Source: Persicaria tinctoria (Eukaryota > Streptophyta > Magnoliopsida > Caryophyllales > Polygonaceae). From it: a DNA stretch of 64,000 nt. This document shows positions 1-11,400 of the stretch, piece by piece (the first letter of the stretch is position 1; each line of letters begins with the position of its first letter). Below the pieces are notes generated by a model. That model ran no database searches. It was given only the letters and a program-made list of their open reading frames with translations, and was not told the DNA's origin. The stretch covers positions 55,158,318 to 55,222,317 of the forward strand of contig JBANSL010000004.1 in NCBI GenBank assembly GCA_037127255.1. The letters run 5' to 3'. A program made the position numbers and the translations under genes.

Positions 1-407
1 AGCCATTGTTACCAAAGTTGCGACGAGATCCATAATCCATAGCATTCACAACGGCAACATCCTCTTGAATCAAAGGACACTTATCATTCGGATGAGTTGG
101 ATCTCCATAAACACCACAAGGTCTAGGCTGCTGAAATTGATTCATTTGCATAACCATCTTGTTTACTATCTCAGTAATCCTATCTAAATCATCATTGCGA
201 CCATCTATAGAATTATCCAAGTTATGAACTTATCTAACTCGGTGTATCCTATATTTTTGCGATGCATTAGCCAACCCTTCAAAATTTTGCATTGCTTCCT
301 GAGGTGTCTTATCCAAAATATCTCCTCCACTAGTAGCATTGATGAAACCCCAATCGTCAAGCAAGCCCTCATAAAGATATAGCACTAGATTATCCTGGGC
401 TATACCC
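1..407 (-). pseudogene. Ty3/gypsy gag C-terminal fragment, copy A
   Basis: Read on the minus strand, this is the C-terminal third of a gypsy gag, including the EGLLDD region and a degenerate CCHC zinc knuckle (CGVYGDPTHPNDKC, with the second Cys replaced by Tyr). It is disrupted by frame lesions and ends at the MULE insertion point near 407. It matches the better-preserved copies at 2604-2981 and 5139-5606. It is non-functional and continues beyond the left edge of the window. Confidence 0.75.
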
Positions 408-985
408 AATGGTCGAAATATCGCATATCGGGGTATTATTGGTTGGGGTAAAAAGGATATATCGGGGATATATCGGAGATATATCGGGATATATCGGATT
501 TGCTAATTTTTAATGATAAATATTATATCTAAACTTGAAAATTTAAAAATACACATGAAAAATTAATATTTAAATTGTAAAATTACCAAATGAACTTGAA
601 ACGAAATAAAAACAACTCAATAAAGGCTAAAGCTCCCTTATGTAGTTAGGCAAAAGTGCAATACTAATTTAACGTGTTAGTCTTAACAACCAAAATCCTC
701 CCAAATTAGTCCCAAATATAGTGAATACAGGTGATTCATTTGCTCCCAAATTCAACTAATTTAAGGAAATTGGATAGACTAATAACCAGTACATAACCGT
801 CCACAACAAAATTACAATGGCTGATGTTCCAAATTGCTCCCAAAATAAAAATGAAATCAATCTAAAAAGAAGATCTAGTGCCCGACATACTTTGAATGTG
901 CTAAACTGCAGAGGCGCGGTAGAAGATCAAGGGAGGCTGGAGAAGATCAGGGGAGGCCGAAGAAGAAGCAAGGGCGACCGGAGAA
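408..985. mobile_element. Mutator-like element, left part, copy A
   Basis: It starts with the same terminal sequence as the complete copy at 5604-6680, followed by clustered GATATATCGG repeats and an AT-rich body. It is cut at 985 by the tandem-duplication breakpoint, so the right terminal repeat is missing. No transposase is visible. Confidence 0.7.
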
Positions 986-1420
986 GATATGGTTATCGTT
1001 GTGGCATGAAACCCTGGTTCTAGGAGCTTTTAGTTTATTGAATTACATCCTTTGAATTTGAGTTTGTTTCTGTTTTTATTCGCAAAAGTTACATTTTTTT
1101 TGCACTGACGGACACTCAAGATCAACTACAGTCTAGTCGACGTTGGTTTTTTTCGTCTTCTTTTGTGCAGTCGCAGGGAAGTCGAAAAGGTTTAGTTGAT
1201 ATCGAGTACTTTTACTCGACATCGAGTACTTTTCTGGTCAATTTCGAGAGTAACTTGGAACTATTTAGGCAAGCGCTGACACACTTCCTCATGGATACGA
1301 TCCTGATTCCCTTCCACTACAACGAGAGGAAGTCTTGTAATTTTATTTGCCTGGTTCAGGGATTCGGTTTGCTTATATAGTTTATATTTGCATACTTGAT
1401 TTTCCTCCTAACAAATAAAC
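986..1420 (-). mobile_element. LTR fragment related to the 25.7-39.2 kb retrotransposon
   Basis: Reverse-complemented, this stretch shares recognisable segments with the LTRs at 25,722-27,545 and 37,385-39,180, notably the block around AAGACTTCCTC and GGATCG. It also has TCGACGTTGG and TCGATATCGAG motifs. It lies in the opposite orientation to the LTRs of the later element. No LTR ends or target duplication are visible. The matching copy is at 3568-4050. Confidence 0.55.
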
Positions 1421-1441
1421 AATAGGCTCAAATATAGAAAA

Positions 1442-1834
1442 CTAAATCTTTCTACCATCAAATTTCACACTTAGGGAACCTTCAAAAAAATCATTCCTAG
1501 TATTAGACGTTCGCAAGAATGGCCTTCCCAAGATAATTAGGGTTTCAGGCGTACCTTGTTCCATATCCAAAATAAAGAAATCAGCTGAAAATGTCAAATC
1601 ATTTACCATTACCAGAACATCCTCAACAACTCTTCTAGGCTTTATACTAGAACGATTAGCGAGTTGTATAGTAACACCAGTTTCAGACAATGCATTGACA
1701 CTCAAAAACATGTACAAACTATATGACATCACGTTGATTGAAGCACCTAGGTCTAACATAGCTTTGGTGAAGCTAGCATTACCTATTGCACATGGGAGAG
1801 TAAACAAACCTGGATCTCCGCACTTTTCAGACAA
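1442..1834 (-). pseudogene. Gypsy retropepsin-like protease fragment, copy B
   Basis: The 130-codon frame has the active-site triad context LDLGASINVM and the downstream ILGRPFL motif of plant Ty3/gypsy aspartic proteases. Such proteases process the Gag-Pol polyprotein inside the virus-like particle. It follows the gag C-terminal region and is followed by an LTR fragment instead of reverse transcriptase. The family is therefore represented here only by gag and protease. It is a remnant with frame breaks upstream. Confidence 0.8.
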
Positions 1835-1850
1835 TCGTTTATGTAGTAAG

Positions 1851-2981
1851 TCATAAACATGTACAAATTATATGACATCGCATCCTTTGCTTGCGTTTCA
1901 TCGTGCATAATTCTTTCCAAAACTTTGCATAGCGAGGCACAGTTTTAATCAAATTGAAAAGCGGAATATTTACCTTACAATGAGCAAAGGTGTCATAAAA
2001 AATTTGTTCATCTTCCCACTTACGATCAGGTGTTAAGGCATGAGGAAATGGTGGTGCAGGTCTTGGGACTTCAGAAGGCCCCTCCTTGGATGATTTCCTT
2101 GGGGATTCCACAACGTCAAAAATGGGCTCCGTCACTGGAGGGGGCGGAAGCTGTCTTGGTGAGGGGAGGCGGGTGCCGTCATCAACAATGTGTGATTCCG
2201 ACTCTTTGTTATCTTCCTCTCCCACATCAATCACTTCCTTAGGCCTCTCTTCAGGATTCCTAGTGGGCACATTCACTTGTTTACCTCCTCTAAGGATTAT
2301 GGCACTCACATTCTCCTTCGTATTCACTACCACTTGTTATGGCAACTTCCCCAAATCTTTTTCTTTCAATTCTCCAATCTCCTTAGCCATTTCACTCAAC
2401 AACTTCTCTTTAACACTCATCATGTCTAACAACAACCTCAATGTCTCATCTCTATCTTCTTGTTGAGTGTTTCTTTGACGGTTCTCAAATTGTCCTCTTT
2501 GATAAGGAACTTGTTGCTGCAGATCTCTGTCGTTGAATCCACTTTGATAGTTTGTATTGTAGCCCAGATTGTAGCCATTGTTACCAAAATTGCGACGAGA
2601 TCCCTAATCCATAGCATTCACATCAGCAACATCCTCTTGAATCAAAGGACACTTATCATTCGGATGAGTTGGATCTCCATAAACACAACAAGGTCTAGGC
2701 TGCTGAAATTGAGTCATTTGCATAACCATCTTGTTTACTATCTCAGTAAGCCTATCTAAATCATCATTGTGACCATCTATAGAATTATCCAAGTTATGAA
2801 CTCCTCTAACTCGGTGTCTCCTATATTGTTGCGATGCATTAGCCATCCTTTCAAAATTTTGCATTGCTTCCTGAGGTGTCTTATCCAAAATATCTCCTCC
2901 ACTAGTAGCATTGATGAAACCCCTATCGTCAAGCAAGCCCTCATAAAGATATAACACTAGATTATCCTCGGGTAAACCCAA
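1851..2981 (-). pseudogene. Gypsy gag C-terminal region, copy B
   Basis: Two frames on the minus strand (2604-2981 and 1851-2333) form the C-terminal half of gag. The first has EGLLDDRGFINATSGGDIL, a helical segment and the zinc knuckle with Cys-to-Tyr (CCVYGDPTHPNDKC). The second is an acidic, proline-rich linker leading to the protease. The two are separated by frame lesions. The gag N-terminus is absent because the MULE interrupts it at about 2980. It is inactive. Confidence 0.8.
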
Positions 2982-3567
2982 TGGTCGAAATATCGTGTAT
3001 CGGGGTATTATCGGTTGGGGGTAAAAAGGATATATCGGAGATATATCGGGATATATATCGGATTTATCGGATTTATCGGATTTGCTAATTTTTAACTATA
3101 AATATTATATCTATACTTGAAAATTTAAAAATACACATGCAAAATTAATATTTAAATTGTAAAATTACCAAATGAACTTGAAACAAAATAAAAACAACTC
3201 AATAAAGGCTAAAGCTCCCTTATGTAGTTAGGCAATAGTGCAATACTAATTTAACGCGTTAGTCTTAACAACCAAAATCCTCCCAAATTAGTCCCAAATA
3301 CAGTGAATACACGTGATTCATTTGCTCCCAAATTCAACTAATTTAAGGAAATTGGATAGACTAATGACCAGTACACAACCATCCACAACACAATTACATA
3401 GGCTGATGTTCCAAATTGCTCCCAAAATAAAAATGAAATCAATCTAAAAAGAAGCTCTAGTGCCCGACATACTTTGAATGTGTTAAACTACAGAGGCGTC
3501 GGAGAAGATCAAGGGAGGCTGGGGAAGATCAGGGGAGGCCGAAGAAGAAGCAAGGGCGATCGGAGAA
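2980..3567. mobile_element. Mutator-like element, left part, copy B
   Basis: Same left terminus and GATATATCGG cluster as the complete copy at 5604-6680. It is truncated at 3567 where the next tandem unit begins with LTR-derived sequence. Confidence 0.7.
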
Positions 3568-4050
3568 GATATGGTTATCGTTGTGGCATGAAACCCTGAT
3601 TCTAGGAGCTTTTAGTTTATTGAATTATATCCTTTGAATTTGAGTTTATTTCTGTTTTTATTCGCAAAAGTTACGTTTTTTTTTTTGCACTGACGGACAC
3701 TCGAGATCATCTACAGTCTAGTCGACGTCGAGTACTATTGGTCGATATCAAGTAGATTTCTACTCGACGTTGGCTGTTTTCGTCTTCTTTTGTGCAGTCG
3801 CATGGAAGTCGAAAAGGTTTAGTCGATATCGAGTACTTTTACTCGACATTGAGTACTTTTCTGGTTGATTTCGAGAGTAACTTGGAACTATTTAGGCAAG
3901 CGTTGACATGCTTCCTCGTGGATACGATCCTGATTCCCTTCTACTACAACGAGAGGAAGTCTTGTAATTTTATTTGCCTGGTTCAGGGATTCGGTTCGCT
4001 TATATAGTTTATATTTGCGTACATGATTTTCCTCCTAACAAATAAACAAT
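3568..4050 (-). mobile_element. LTR fragment, copy C
   Basis: This is the paralogue of 986-1420 and is slightly longer. It retains an exact TCGACGTCGA palindrome near 3722 and diverged copies (TCGATATCAAG, TCGACGTTGG) within 50 bp. It lies between the duplication breakpoint and the protease remnant. Confidence 0.55.
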
Positions 4051-4069
4051 AGGGTCAACTAAGAGAAAA

Positions 4070-5606
4070 CTAAATCTTTCTACCATCAAATTCCATAATT
4101 AGGGAACCTTCAAAACAATCAGTCCTAGTCTTAGACGTTCGCAAGAATGGCCTTCCCAAGATAATTGGGGTTTCAGGCGTACCTTGTTCCATATCCAAAA
4201 TAAAGAAATCAGCTAAAAATGTCAAATAATTTACCTTTACCAGAACATCCTCAACAACTCTTCTAGGCTTTATACTAGAACGATTAGCGAGTTGTATAGT
4301 AACACCAGTTTCAGACAATGCATTGACACTCAAAAACATGTACAAATTATATAACATCACGTTGATTGAAGCACCTAGGTCTAACATAGCTTTGGTGAAG
4401 CTAGCATTACCTATTGCACATGGGAGAGTAAACAAACCTGGATCTCCGCACTTTTCAGACAATCGTTTATGTAGTAAAGTATAAACATGTAAAATTATAT
4501 GACATCGCATCCTTTGCTTGCGTTTCATCGTGCATAATTCTTTCAAAAACTTTGCATAGCGAGGCATAGTTTTAATCAAATTGAAAAGCGGAATATTTAC
4601 CTCACAATGAGCAAAGGTGTCATAAAATTTGTTCATCTTCCCACTTACAATCAGGTGTTAAGGCATAAAGAAAGGGCGGTGCAGGTCTTGGGACTTCAGA
4701 AGGCCACTCCTTGGATGATTTCCTTGGGGATTCCACAACGTCAAAAATGGGCTCCGTCACTGGAGGGGGCGGCAGCTGTCATGTTGAGGGGCGGCGGGCG
4801 CCGTCATCAACAGTGTGTGATTCCAACTCTTTGTTATCTTCCTCTCCCATATCAATCACTTCCTTAGGCCTCTCTTCAGGATTCCTAGTGGGCACATTCA
4901 CTTGTTTACCTTCTCTAAGGATTATGGCACTCACATTTTCCTTCGTATTCACTACCACTTGTGATGCCAACTTCCCCAAATCTTTTTCTTTCAATTCTCC
5001 AATCTCCTTAGCCATTTCACTCAACAACTTCTCTTTAACACTCATCATGTCTAACAACAACCTCAATGTCTCATCTCTATCCTCTTGTTGAGAGTTTCTT
5101 TGACAGTTCTCAAATTGTCCTCTTTCATAAGGAACTTGTTATTGCAGACCTCTGTCGTTGAATCTACTTTGATAGTTTGTATTGTAGCCCTGATTGTAGC
5201 CATTGTTACCAAAGTTGCGACGAGATCCATAATCCATAGCATTCACATCAGCAACATCCTCTTGAATCAAAGGACACTTATCATTCGGATGAGTTGGATC
5301 TCCATAAACACCACAAGGTCTAGGCTGCTGAAATTGATTCATTTGCATAACCATCTTGTTTACTATCTCACTAAGCCTATCTAAATCATCATTGCGACCA
5401 TCTATAGAATTATCCAAGTTCTGAACTCCTCTAACTCGGTGTCTCCTATATTGTTGCGATGCATTAGCCAACCCTTTAAAATTTTGCATTGCTTCCTGAG
5501 GTGTCTTATCCAAAATATCTCCTCCACTAGTAGCATTGATGAAACCCCTATCGTCAAGCAAGCCCTCATAAAGATATAGCACTAGATTATCCTCGGGTAT
5601 ACCCAA
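4070..5606 (-). pseudogene. Gypsy gag C-terminus plus protease, copy C
   Basis: This is the best preserved of the three tandem copies. On the minus strand it runs from the MULE insertion site (5606) through EGLLDDRGFINATSGGDIL, the zinc knuckle (CGVYGDPTHPNDKC, Cys-to-Tyr), an NYN-rich tail and an acidic linker to the protease (LDLGASINVM, IILGRPFL). The total length is not a multiple of three and the frames at 5139-5606, 4779-5066 and 4070-4636 do not join without frameshifts. There is no reverse transcriptase or integrase downstream. Confidence 0.82.
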
Positions 5607-6680
5607 TGGTCGAAATATCGTGTATCGGGGTATTATCGGTTGGGGGTAAAATGGATATATCGGGGATATATCGGAGATATATCGGGGATATATCGGAGAT
5701 ATATCGGATTTATAGGATTTACTAATTTTTAACTATAAATATTATATCTATACTTGAAAATTTAAAAATACACATGAAAAATTAATATTTAAATTGTAAA
5801 ATTGCCAAATGAACTTGAAACAAAATAAAAACAACTCAATAAAGGCTAAAGCTCACTTATGTAATTAGGCAATAGTGCAATACAAATTTAACGCGTTAGT
5901 CTTAACAACCAAAATCCTCCCAAATTAGTCCCAAATACAGTGAATACGGGTGATTCATTTGCTCCCAAATTCAACTAATTTAAGAAAATTGGATAGACTA
6001 ATGACCAGTACACAACCATCCACAACACAATTACATAGGCTGATGTTCCAAATTGCTCCCAAAATAAAAATGAAATCAATCTAAAAAGAAGCTCAAGTGC
6101 CCGACATACTTTGAATGTGTTAAACTGCAGAGGCGCCGGAGAAGATCAAGGGAGGCTGGAGAAGATCAGGGGAGGCCGAAGAAGAAGCAAGGGCGACCGG
6201 AGAACCGTAACCTGAGCAAAAACCGAGGTGGCCGCGCCAGAGAACACTCAGCCGGAGAAGAGCACTTGCACAAACGGAGAAGAAGCAAGTGAGCAGGCTG
6301 CGTCGGAGAAGAAATGGTGGCCGCCGACCAGAGAAGAAGCAGGTGAGGAAACCAGGGCTAGCCGGAGAAGATGCCCTCGCAATAATTCGCGGAATCACGG
6401 TTCGCCTCTTCGGAAGCCCTAGGTTTTGTTCTCTCAGAAGCCAGATCTAATTGATTTTTTATTCCTCTGTCTTTGTTTTTTTTAACTTTTCCTTATAAAA
6501 AATACAAACACTAGCACCGATAAATCGGTCAAACCCGATATTGACCGATATATCGGTCGTTGACCCGATAAATAGCGTTGACCGATATTAGTCAACTGAT
6601 AGCCCAATATCGTATCGTGTTCTAAATATCCCCGATATATCGCCGATATATCGGCCGATATATTCGATATTTAGAACACT
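5604..6680. mobile_element. Non-autonomous Mutator-like element, complete copy
   Basis: The 1077-bp element is inserted in gypsy gag. It is flanked by the 9-bp direct repeat GGGTATACC (5595-5603 and 6681-6689), the usual size for Mutator-like elements. The ends are imperfect inverted repeats that share AAATATCG. Both subterminal regions are dense in GATATATCGG, on the right also as CCGATATATCGG. The interior has a GGAGAAGA-rich, purine-rich stretch (6120-6380). No transposase frame is present, so movement would need a transposase encoded elsewhere. Confidence 0.8.
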
Positions 6681-7285
6681 GGGTATACCATGTTGTGGAC
6701 AACTGCCCTTAAGTTTCTTGAACCGCTCAACATACTCATAAACACTCTCCGTAGGTGATTGCTCAGTACTAGATAGCTTCTTCTTGAGTTTGTCGAGGCG
6801 AGTCATAGGAAAGTACTTTTGCAGAAATCTTTCTTCAATTCAACCCAAGTAGTAATGCTTTCTGGGGGTAGGTAATAAAGCCAATCACTTGCAAAATGTT
6901 TCAAGGTAAAGGGGAACACTCTCAACGTCAATTGGTCATCGGTAAGGCCTTGGGGTCTAAGTCTATCACACACACTCAGAAAGGTAGCAAGGTGTTTGTT
7001 TGCTTCCTCCCCAGGCAATCCATGAAAGTAAGGTAAAATAGTAGACCAATTTGACTTGTACTCAAATCTTGAACCCTCAGGGAGATTAGGAAGTCTAATT
7101 GCAAGTGGTTGTGCACTCAAATTAGGTTCCTTTAGGTTTATCAGGGTCCTTCTTGGCGGATTATCAATTGTATCTCCCATCTCCTTATTTGTGTCAAACT
7201 CAAGCCTCCTTTTCAGCCTAAGAGATCTTTCAATCTCGGAATTAAAAGACAAAATCAATGAATTAGAAGATCTAGTTTGAACCAT
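6681..7285 (-). pseudogene. Gypsy gag N-terminal region, copy 1
   Basis: The frame begins MVQTRSSNS at 7285, a start seen in Athila/Tat-type gags. It continues through the gag core (FHGLPGEEANKHLATFL, then FPFTLKHFASDWLYYLP). A frameshift near 6806 separates this from the next segment (MTRLDKLKKKL, YEYVERFKKLKGSCPQHGIP), where the MULE insertion interrupts the protein. The same frameshift is present in the second copy near 20,520, so it predates the large duplication. Gag would form the particle shell; this copy cannot. Confidence 0.8.
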
Positions 7286-7380
7286 ACAAAGACACAAAAG
7301 ACTCAATGAACAAATGGAAACAAAAACAAAGGAAAAGAATCATTGAAAGAGATAAAGAAAAGCAAACTCCTTTCTTCTCT

Positions 7381-7395
7381 CCGGCAACAGCGCCA
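7381..7395 (-). other. Primer binding site, tRNA-Asp type, mutated
   Basis: The plus strand reads CCGGCAACAGCGCCA, one base away from the 3' end of plant tRNA-Asp. The second copy at 21,063-21,077 is exact. It lies between the gag start and the LTR, as expected for a minus-strand gypsy element. Confidence 0.75.
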
Positions 7396-7401
7396 AGAAT
7401 T

Positions 7402-7991
7402 TGGTGTGGAACGAACGTCATTGACACTTTTACCCTTTTCGAAATAGTAATAAAATTCAAACTCAAGCACAAAACCAATAGATCAGTAAATCAATGAATT
7501 GATAAATCAAATAACTACTAGTATAGTGATGAAGTCAAGAGTCGAATCCACAAGGAGAAGCGATTCACTACTCAATAACTCTTACCAAATGCTCTTATGA
7601 CAAAACAATGATTTATGACAAATAACAAGGAAGTAAAGTAACCAACTTTATGATTGCAAAGAGAATTGATAATAAGGTAGAGAAGATATTTCACCTATAA
7701 TTCTCTGACAATGGTTGAGATTCATGGTCCTAGGATTGATTCATTAATTACTCATAAACATATGTCTACTTGACAAAAGTTGAGAGATCCGTAGGGATAC
7801 AATCACCTTATTCAATATCACTAAAGAATAGCATTAAGGAATCAAATAATTAGACCAATTGACATATTGATTCAATACAATTAAGACAAACCGAAACAGC
7901 CCTAGGTCAACCCTAATCGACACTCCTCAACATAGATCAATTGAAATCATCCACTACAAAGACAAAGGAATATCACTACTTCATTACCTTC
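7402..7991 (-). mobile_element. Gypsy LTR, interrupted by CACTA-A (copy 1)
   Basis: On the minus strand this is the 3' portion of the LTR next to the primer site. It aligns by eye with the plus-strand solo LTR at 56,210-57,178: shared blocks include the CTCAACCATTGTC region and the GATGATTTCAATTGATCTATG region. It stops at 7991 where CACTA-A begins. The rest of this LTR was not located. Confidence 0.7.
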
Positions 7992-10900
7992 CACTACTAG
8001 AAAAAGTGGCCCTTCTCCGCGTTTTGCTCTCAACGTTACTCAACTACGTCATGAGAGAAATTAGGCTCGCTCTTGTTATTGTCACAAATGTTGACGTTTT
8101 ATTACGTCAATAATGGTAGACATATAAAATAGTGGAAAACTCTTTAAAAGCGAGGGGGGGAGGGTCGAGGTGAAAACAATTTGCTAAATAAAATAAATTA
8201 AATATGGGCCCAGCCCAAGCAAATCTCAATCCCTTCCCATGCCTGACGTTTCACCCAAAAACAACTGGTCCAAAAACCCTTTCCTTTTTTTCCTTGAAAT
8301 TTCATACCCCAATCTCCTAGTTTAACAAGCGTCAACCCTAAATCAGTTATGTGATTTGCTAATATAGTTCCTTGAGTTGCGATTTCAGTTCTTCATAGTT
8401 GGATTGTTGAAGATGGTTTCTTGGTGCTAGATTACTCGTGTTGTGAGTTGCGAATTCAGCCTTTTGCGTTGCGATTTCAGTTCTTCAGAGTTAGATTGTT
8501 GAAGACAATTGCTTGGTAGTGGATATTGAAGTCGGCGGTTCATAAGAGATCAATGATTACTCGTTCAAACTTTTCGCCAGGTCTTGTGATTGCGGGTATA
8601 TTTTGTTTCACCCCCTTCTCAATTTTGATTCAGAAACTTCTATTAGGCTTTCGGAGAATCATAAATTTGGTTCCTTTGAAATTCTAAACCCTCAATTTTA
8701 CCCGAATTTGAATGAAAATTAGTGTTTATTATGCATCTGTCATGAGAAAGATCAATGCTAGCTCTATAATTAAGTACCTGACATTATATATCTTGGGTGT
8801 TTAGATAGCCATAATTCAAGCTCAGTATTTGAAATGGATGGATATTTTGCACAGTTTCATAAACTGCTTCTTGATTTCTTCAAAATGTGTTGCTAGATTG
8901 TAAATTGTAGGAGTGTAGTTAGTTGTTTGGTGTTCGATTTATAAATGGAAAATCTATGCTTTGAATTTTTGCATTGTCAGACCTAAGGCTTTTGATGTTG
9001 GTGTCAAAGTTAGCCAATTAAAATAGCTCCCACTCTTGAGCATACTATCATACTATCATGCAGCATTATATTATATATAATGTGGAATGTCAAATTTATA
9101 TTACAAATCTTAATGTTCTTTGTTGCTTAGTATGAGTTATTAAATAGCATAATATATCAGGTATATATCTAGACTAGATTTTGAGATAAAAATTGTGCTT
9201 TCAATTTTATCAGCTTCCCTTTGCCTCCGTGTTTGATTCTTTTTTAAAAATGTATTGGTAATTTTTTTTGATGAGGTATTTGAAATCGAAACTATAGGCA
9301 TTTTGTTGTTGGAGTTTGCAGAGATTCCTTTAGTTTTAAGCAAGACACACAAACGAATTGCTAATTTCTTCCATTTGACACTCAAGGAAAGAAAGGTATT
9401 TTTATTTATCTTTGTCATTGTTTATAATAAGTCTATTGGTAAGCCTAGAGATTTTTGATTGATTTAGGCAATGGGTAGACCCATGTTTGATTTAGGCAAT
9501 ATTAGTCCTTAGTTATTTTTATTGTATAGGACATTGTTATGTGTTTCTATTTTCATTCTTTTTACCTAAATAAAGAAATGATTTTATTAGTGATAATATG
9601 TCCTTATATAGTAATATGTTCTTGGTAAAATCAAGTAAAAATCAAAAGGTAATGGTTTTTCTTGTAATATGATTTTATTAGGAACAATGTGCAGACATAT
9701 ACTTTTTACCTTTTAAATGAAGTAAAAATCAGAAGGTAGTAATAGGTTCTTAGTAAAATCAAGTAAAAGTCAGAAGGTAATAGCATGTAAATGAGATTTT
9801 TACTTTTTTATGTTCTGATTTTTACTTGAATCTCAACCATTACCTTCTCATTACCTTCTGATTTGTGTTCTATACAGGAATCTCAACCATTACCTTCTAA
9901 TTTATACTTGATGTCACTAATATGTTCTTAGTAATATGTCACTAATAAAATCAAGTAAAAATTAGAAGGTAATTTGTGTTATGTACATGGATTCTGATCC
10001 TTGGTGTCATAATGTGTACAATTTATGTTTTGTAGTTAAGTATTTTGCTTATTTGGCAAGAATAGAGATATTTTGCCTTATTGGAGAAATTAGCTGGCCT
10101 AAGGTTAACAAGCAATATAAAGTTGAGATTGTGAAAATTGTTCGAGTAAGAATTATTTTGAATATATTACCTATGCATGTATATTATCCATATGGTTAAT
10201 TATACATTTATCTATGCTGCAAGGCAAAATTTGTCATCCCAAATGGAGTAGCATTTAATGGAGTAATTCTCATGAGGATGGCACACATTGGAATAATTAC
10301 ATATATGAATTGAAGCATCAAAATTTCAACCCAATAAAGAGACCGGTCAAAGGAAGCAATTACTAAGGATGTACCTGATGGACACACACTTGATAGTTGG
10401 ATGTGTTTGGCTGAGTATTGGTTTTCGGAAAAGAGCAAGGTTAGTTCTTAAGAATATTAAAGATATTAAACTTTTAAAATACAAATTCAAGCTTGACTAT
10501 CTTATATGTATGTTTATTTAATGACACTTAACAATTATTGCAGAAGAGGTCTCAATGTGGTAAAAAGGCACGACCGGCCCAAACACATGTGCATACTACT
10601 GGTTCTACAAGTTATGCTAATAAGCGAGCTGATTGTGTATAATTTCTTCTTTTTTTCCTACTGGTTCTTCTTTTTTGATATTGAAGTTGTTCCTTTGAAA
10701 ACAGGAACAAGCACATCTTGGTGTTGAAGAACTAGTCCAAAATTCCTCACCTTCAAAGTCTCGCACCGAGATTGAGAATGAAGTATGGAGAACGAAAACC
10801 AAAAGCTTCATGCAAGAGCGGATTAAAGTAATCAAATCTTGTTAAAAGCACTTGATGCACTTCGTTTTGGGAAGGTTTCAGATGAGTTCTTTGCTGCTGC

Positions 10901-11008
10901 CCAATCTGCTTTACGCGGTGATAATTCTGAGGTAAGTTAGAATTGACCATTACATTTGATTGATTTATTTTTCCACTTATTATCTTTCATATAAAGACTT
11001 GCAAGAAT
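7992..11008 (+). mobile_element. CACTA-A (En/Spm), copy 1, truncated
   Basis: It begins CACTACTAGAAAAAGTGG, a standard plant CACTA terminus, followed by subterminal TTGACGTTTTATTACGTC-type repeats. The interior has the exon-intron remains of one element gene (9985-10,937). The copy ends abruptly near 11,008, where the paralogue at 25,470 carries on with different sequence, so the right end is missing. No TnpD-type transposase is recognisable in this part. Confidence 0.8.
9985..10937 (+). pseudogene. CACTA-A Transposase_24-like gene, copy 1
   Basis: Several exon-like blocks with plausible splice sites encode parts of the plant En/Spm-associated domain (Pfam Transposase_24, also called Ptta/En/Spm). 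They are an ISWPKVNKQYKVEIVKIV block before a GTAAGA donor, a VPDGHTLDSWMCLAEYWF block ending at AAG|GTTAGT, a GKKARPAQTHVHTTGSTSY block after TTGCAG, and an EIENEVWRTKTKSF block after AAACAG. Frame breaks lie between and within the blocks. The family's exact role is unclear; it is usually encoded by CACTA elements beside the catalytic transposase. Domain recognition is from remembered motif patterns, not a search. Confidence 0.6.
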
Positions 11009-11040
11009 GCATAAATACATTCCGTTAATTATAGTATTAA
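11009..11040. other. Filler at duplication breakpoint
   Basis: About 32 bases separate the truncated CACTA-A copy 1 from the interior of MULE copy D. They match neither the CACTA-A paralogue after 25,470 nor the corresponding MULE positions. This looks like filler DNA at an end-joining junction that duplicated the MULE-gag-LTR-CACTA block. Confidence 0.55.
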
Positions 11041-11115
11041 TTGCTAATTTTTAACTATAAATATTATATTTATACTTGAAAATTTAAAAATACACATGAA
11101 AAATTAATATTTAAA

Positions 11116-11400
11116 GGGTCACCCTATAGACACCGCAAATCCAAAATTAGCGTTGTTAATGAAACATCGAATGTGACGTTGTAGAAACGTTGGATTTCAC
11201 GTTGCAGCAACGTTCGTTTCGACGTTGTCATTTGTCCTACACAACGTTGTGAATTGAAGGAAGTTGGGCGGGTCGGAGACTTTAGCAACGTCTAATCCGA
11301 CGTTGCTAAAGTGAGCCTCGTCGGACCAAACAGCAACGTTCAATACAACATTGCAATATGAACACAACGTTAAGTCTGACGTTTGTAACAACAACACTTG
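11116..11400. repeat. Left subterminal repeat array of the 8.3-kb element
   Basis: Many degenerate copies of a palindromic motif, AACGTC-N(6-8)-GACGTTG, spaced 15-40 bp apart. Subterminal arrays like this usually bind transposase. The right-end array is at 19,060-19,409. Confidence 0.75.

Larger units (their letters stand above)
1..6204. repeat. Tandem triplication, unit about 2.6 kb
   Basis: Three head-to-tail copies of one composite block: positions 1-985 (the end of a unit), 986-3567 and 3568-6204. Each unit holds, left to right, an LTR fragment, a minus-strand protease fragment, a minus-strand gag C-terminal region and the left part of a Mutator-like element. The same MULE-to-LTR join (GGAGAA followed by GATATGG) occurs at 985/986 and 3567/3568. 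In the third copy the MULE instead continues into its proper right half at 6205. That pattern is expected of a tandem duplication whose breakpoint lies inside the MULE. The copies differ by scattered substitutions and small indels. Confidence 0.9.

Noticed and set aside
9140..9458. Short ORFs on both strands in CACTA-A
   Set aside because: AT-rich intron-like DNA; readings are not kept in copy 2 with the same boundaries.
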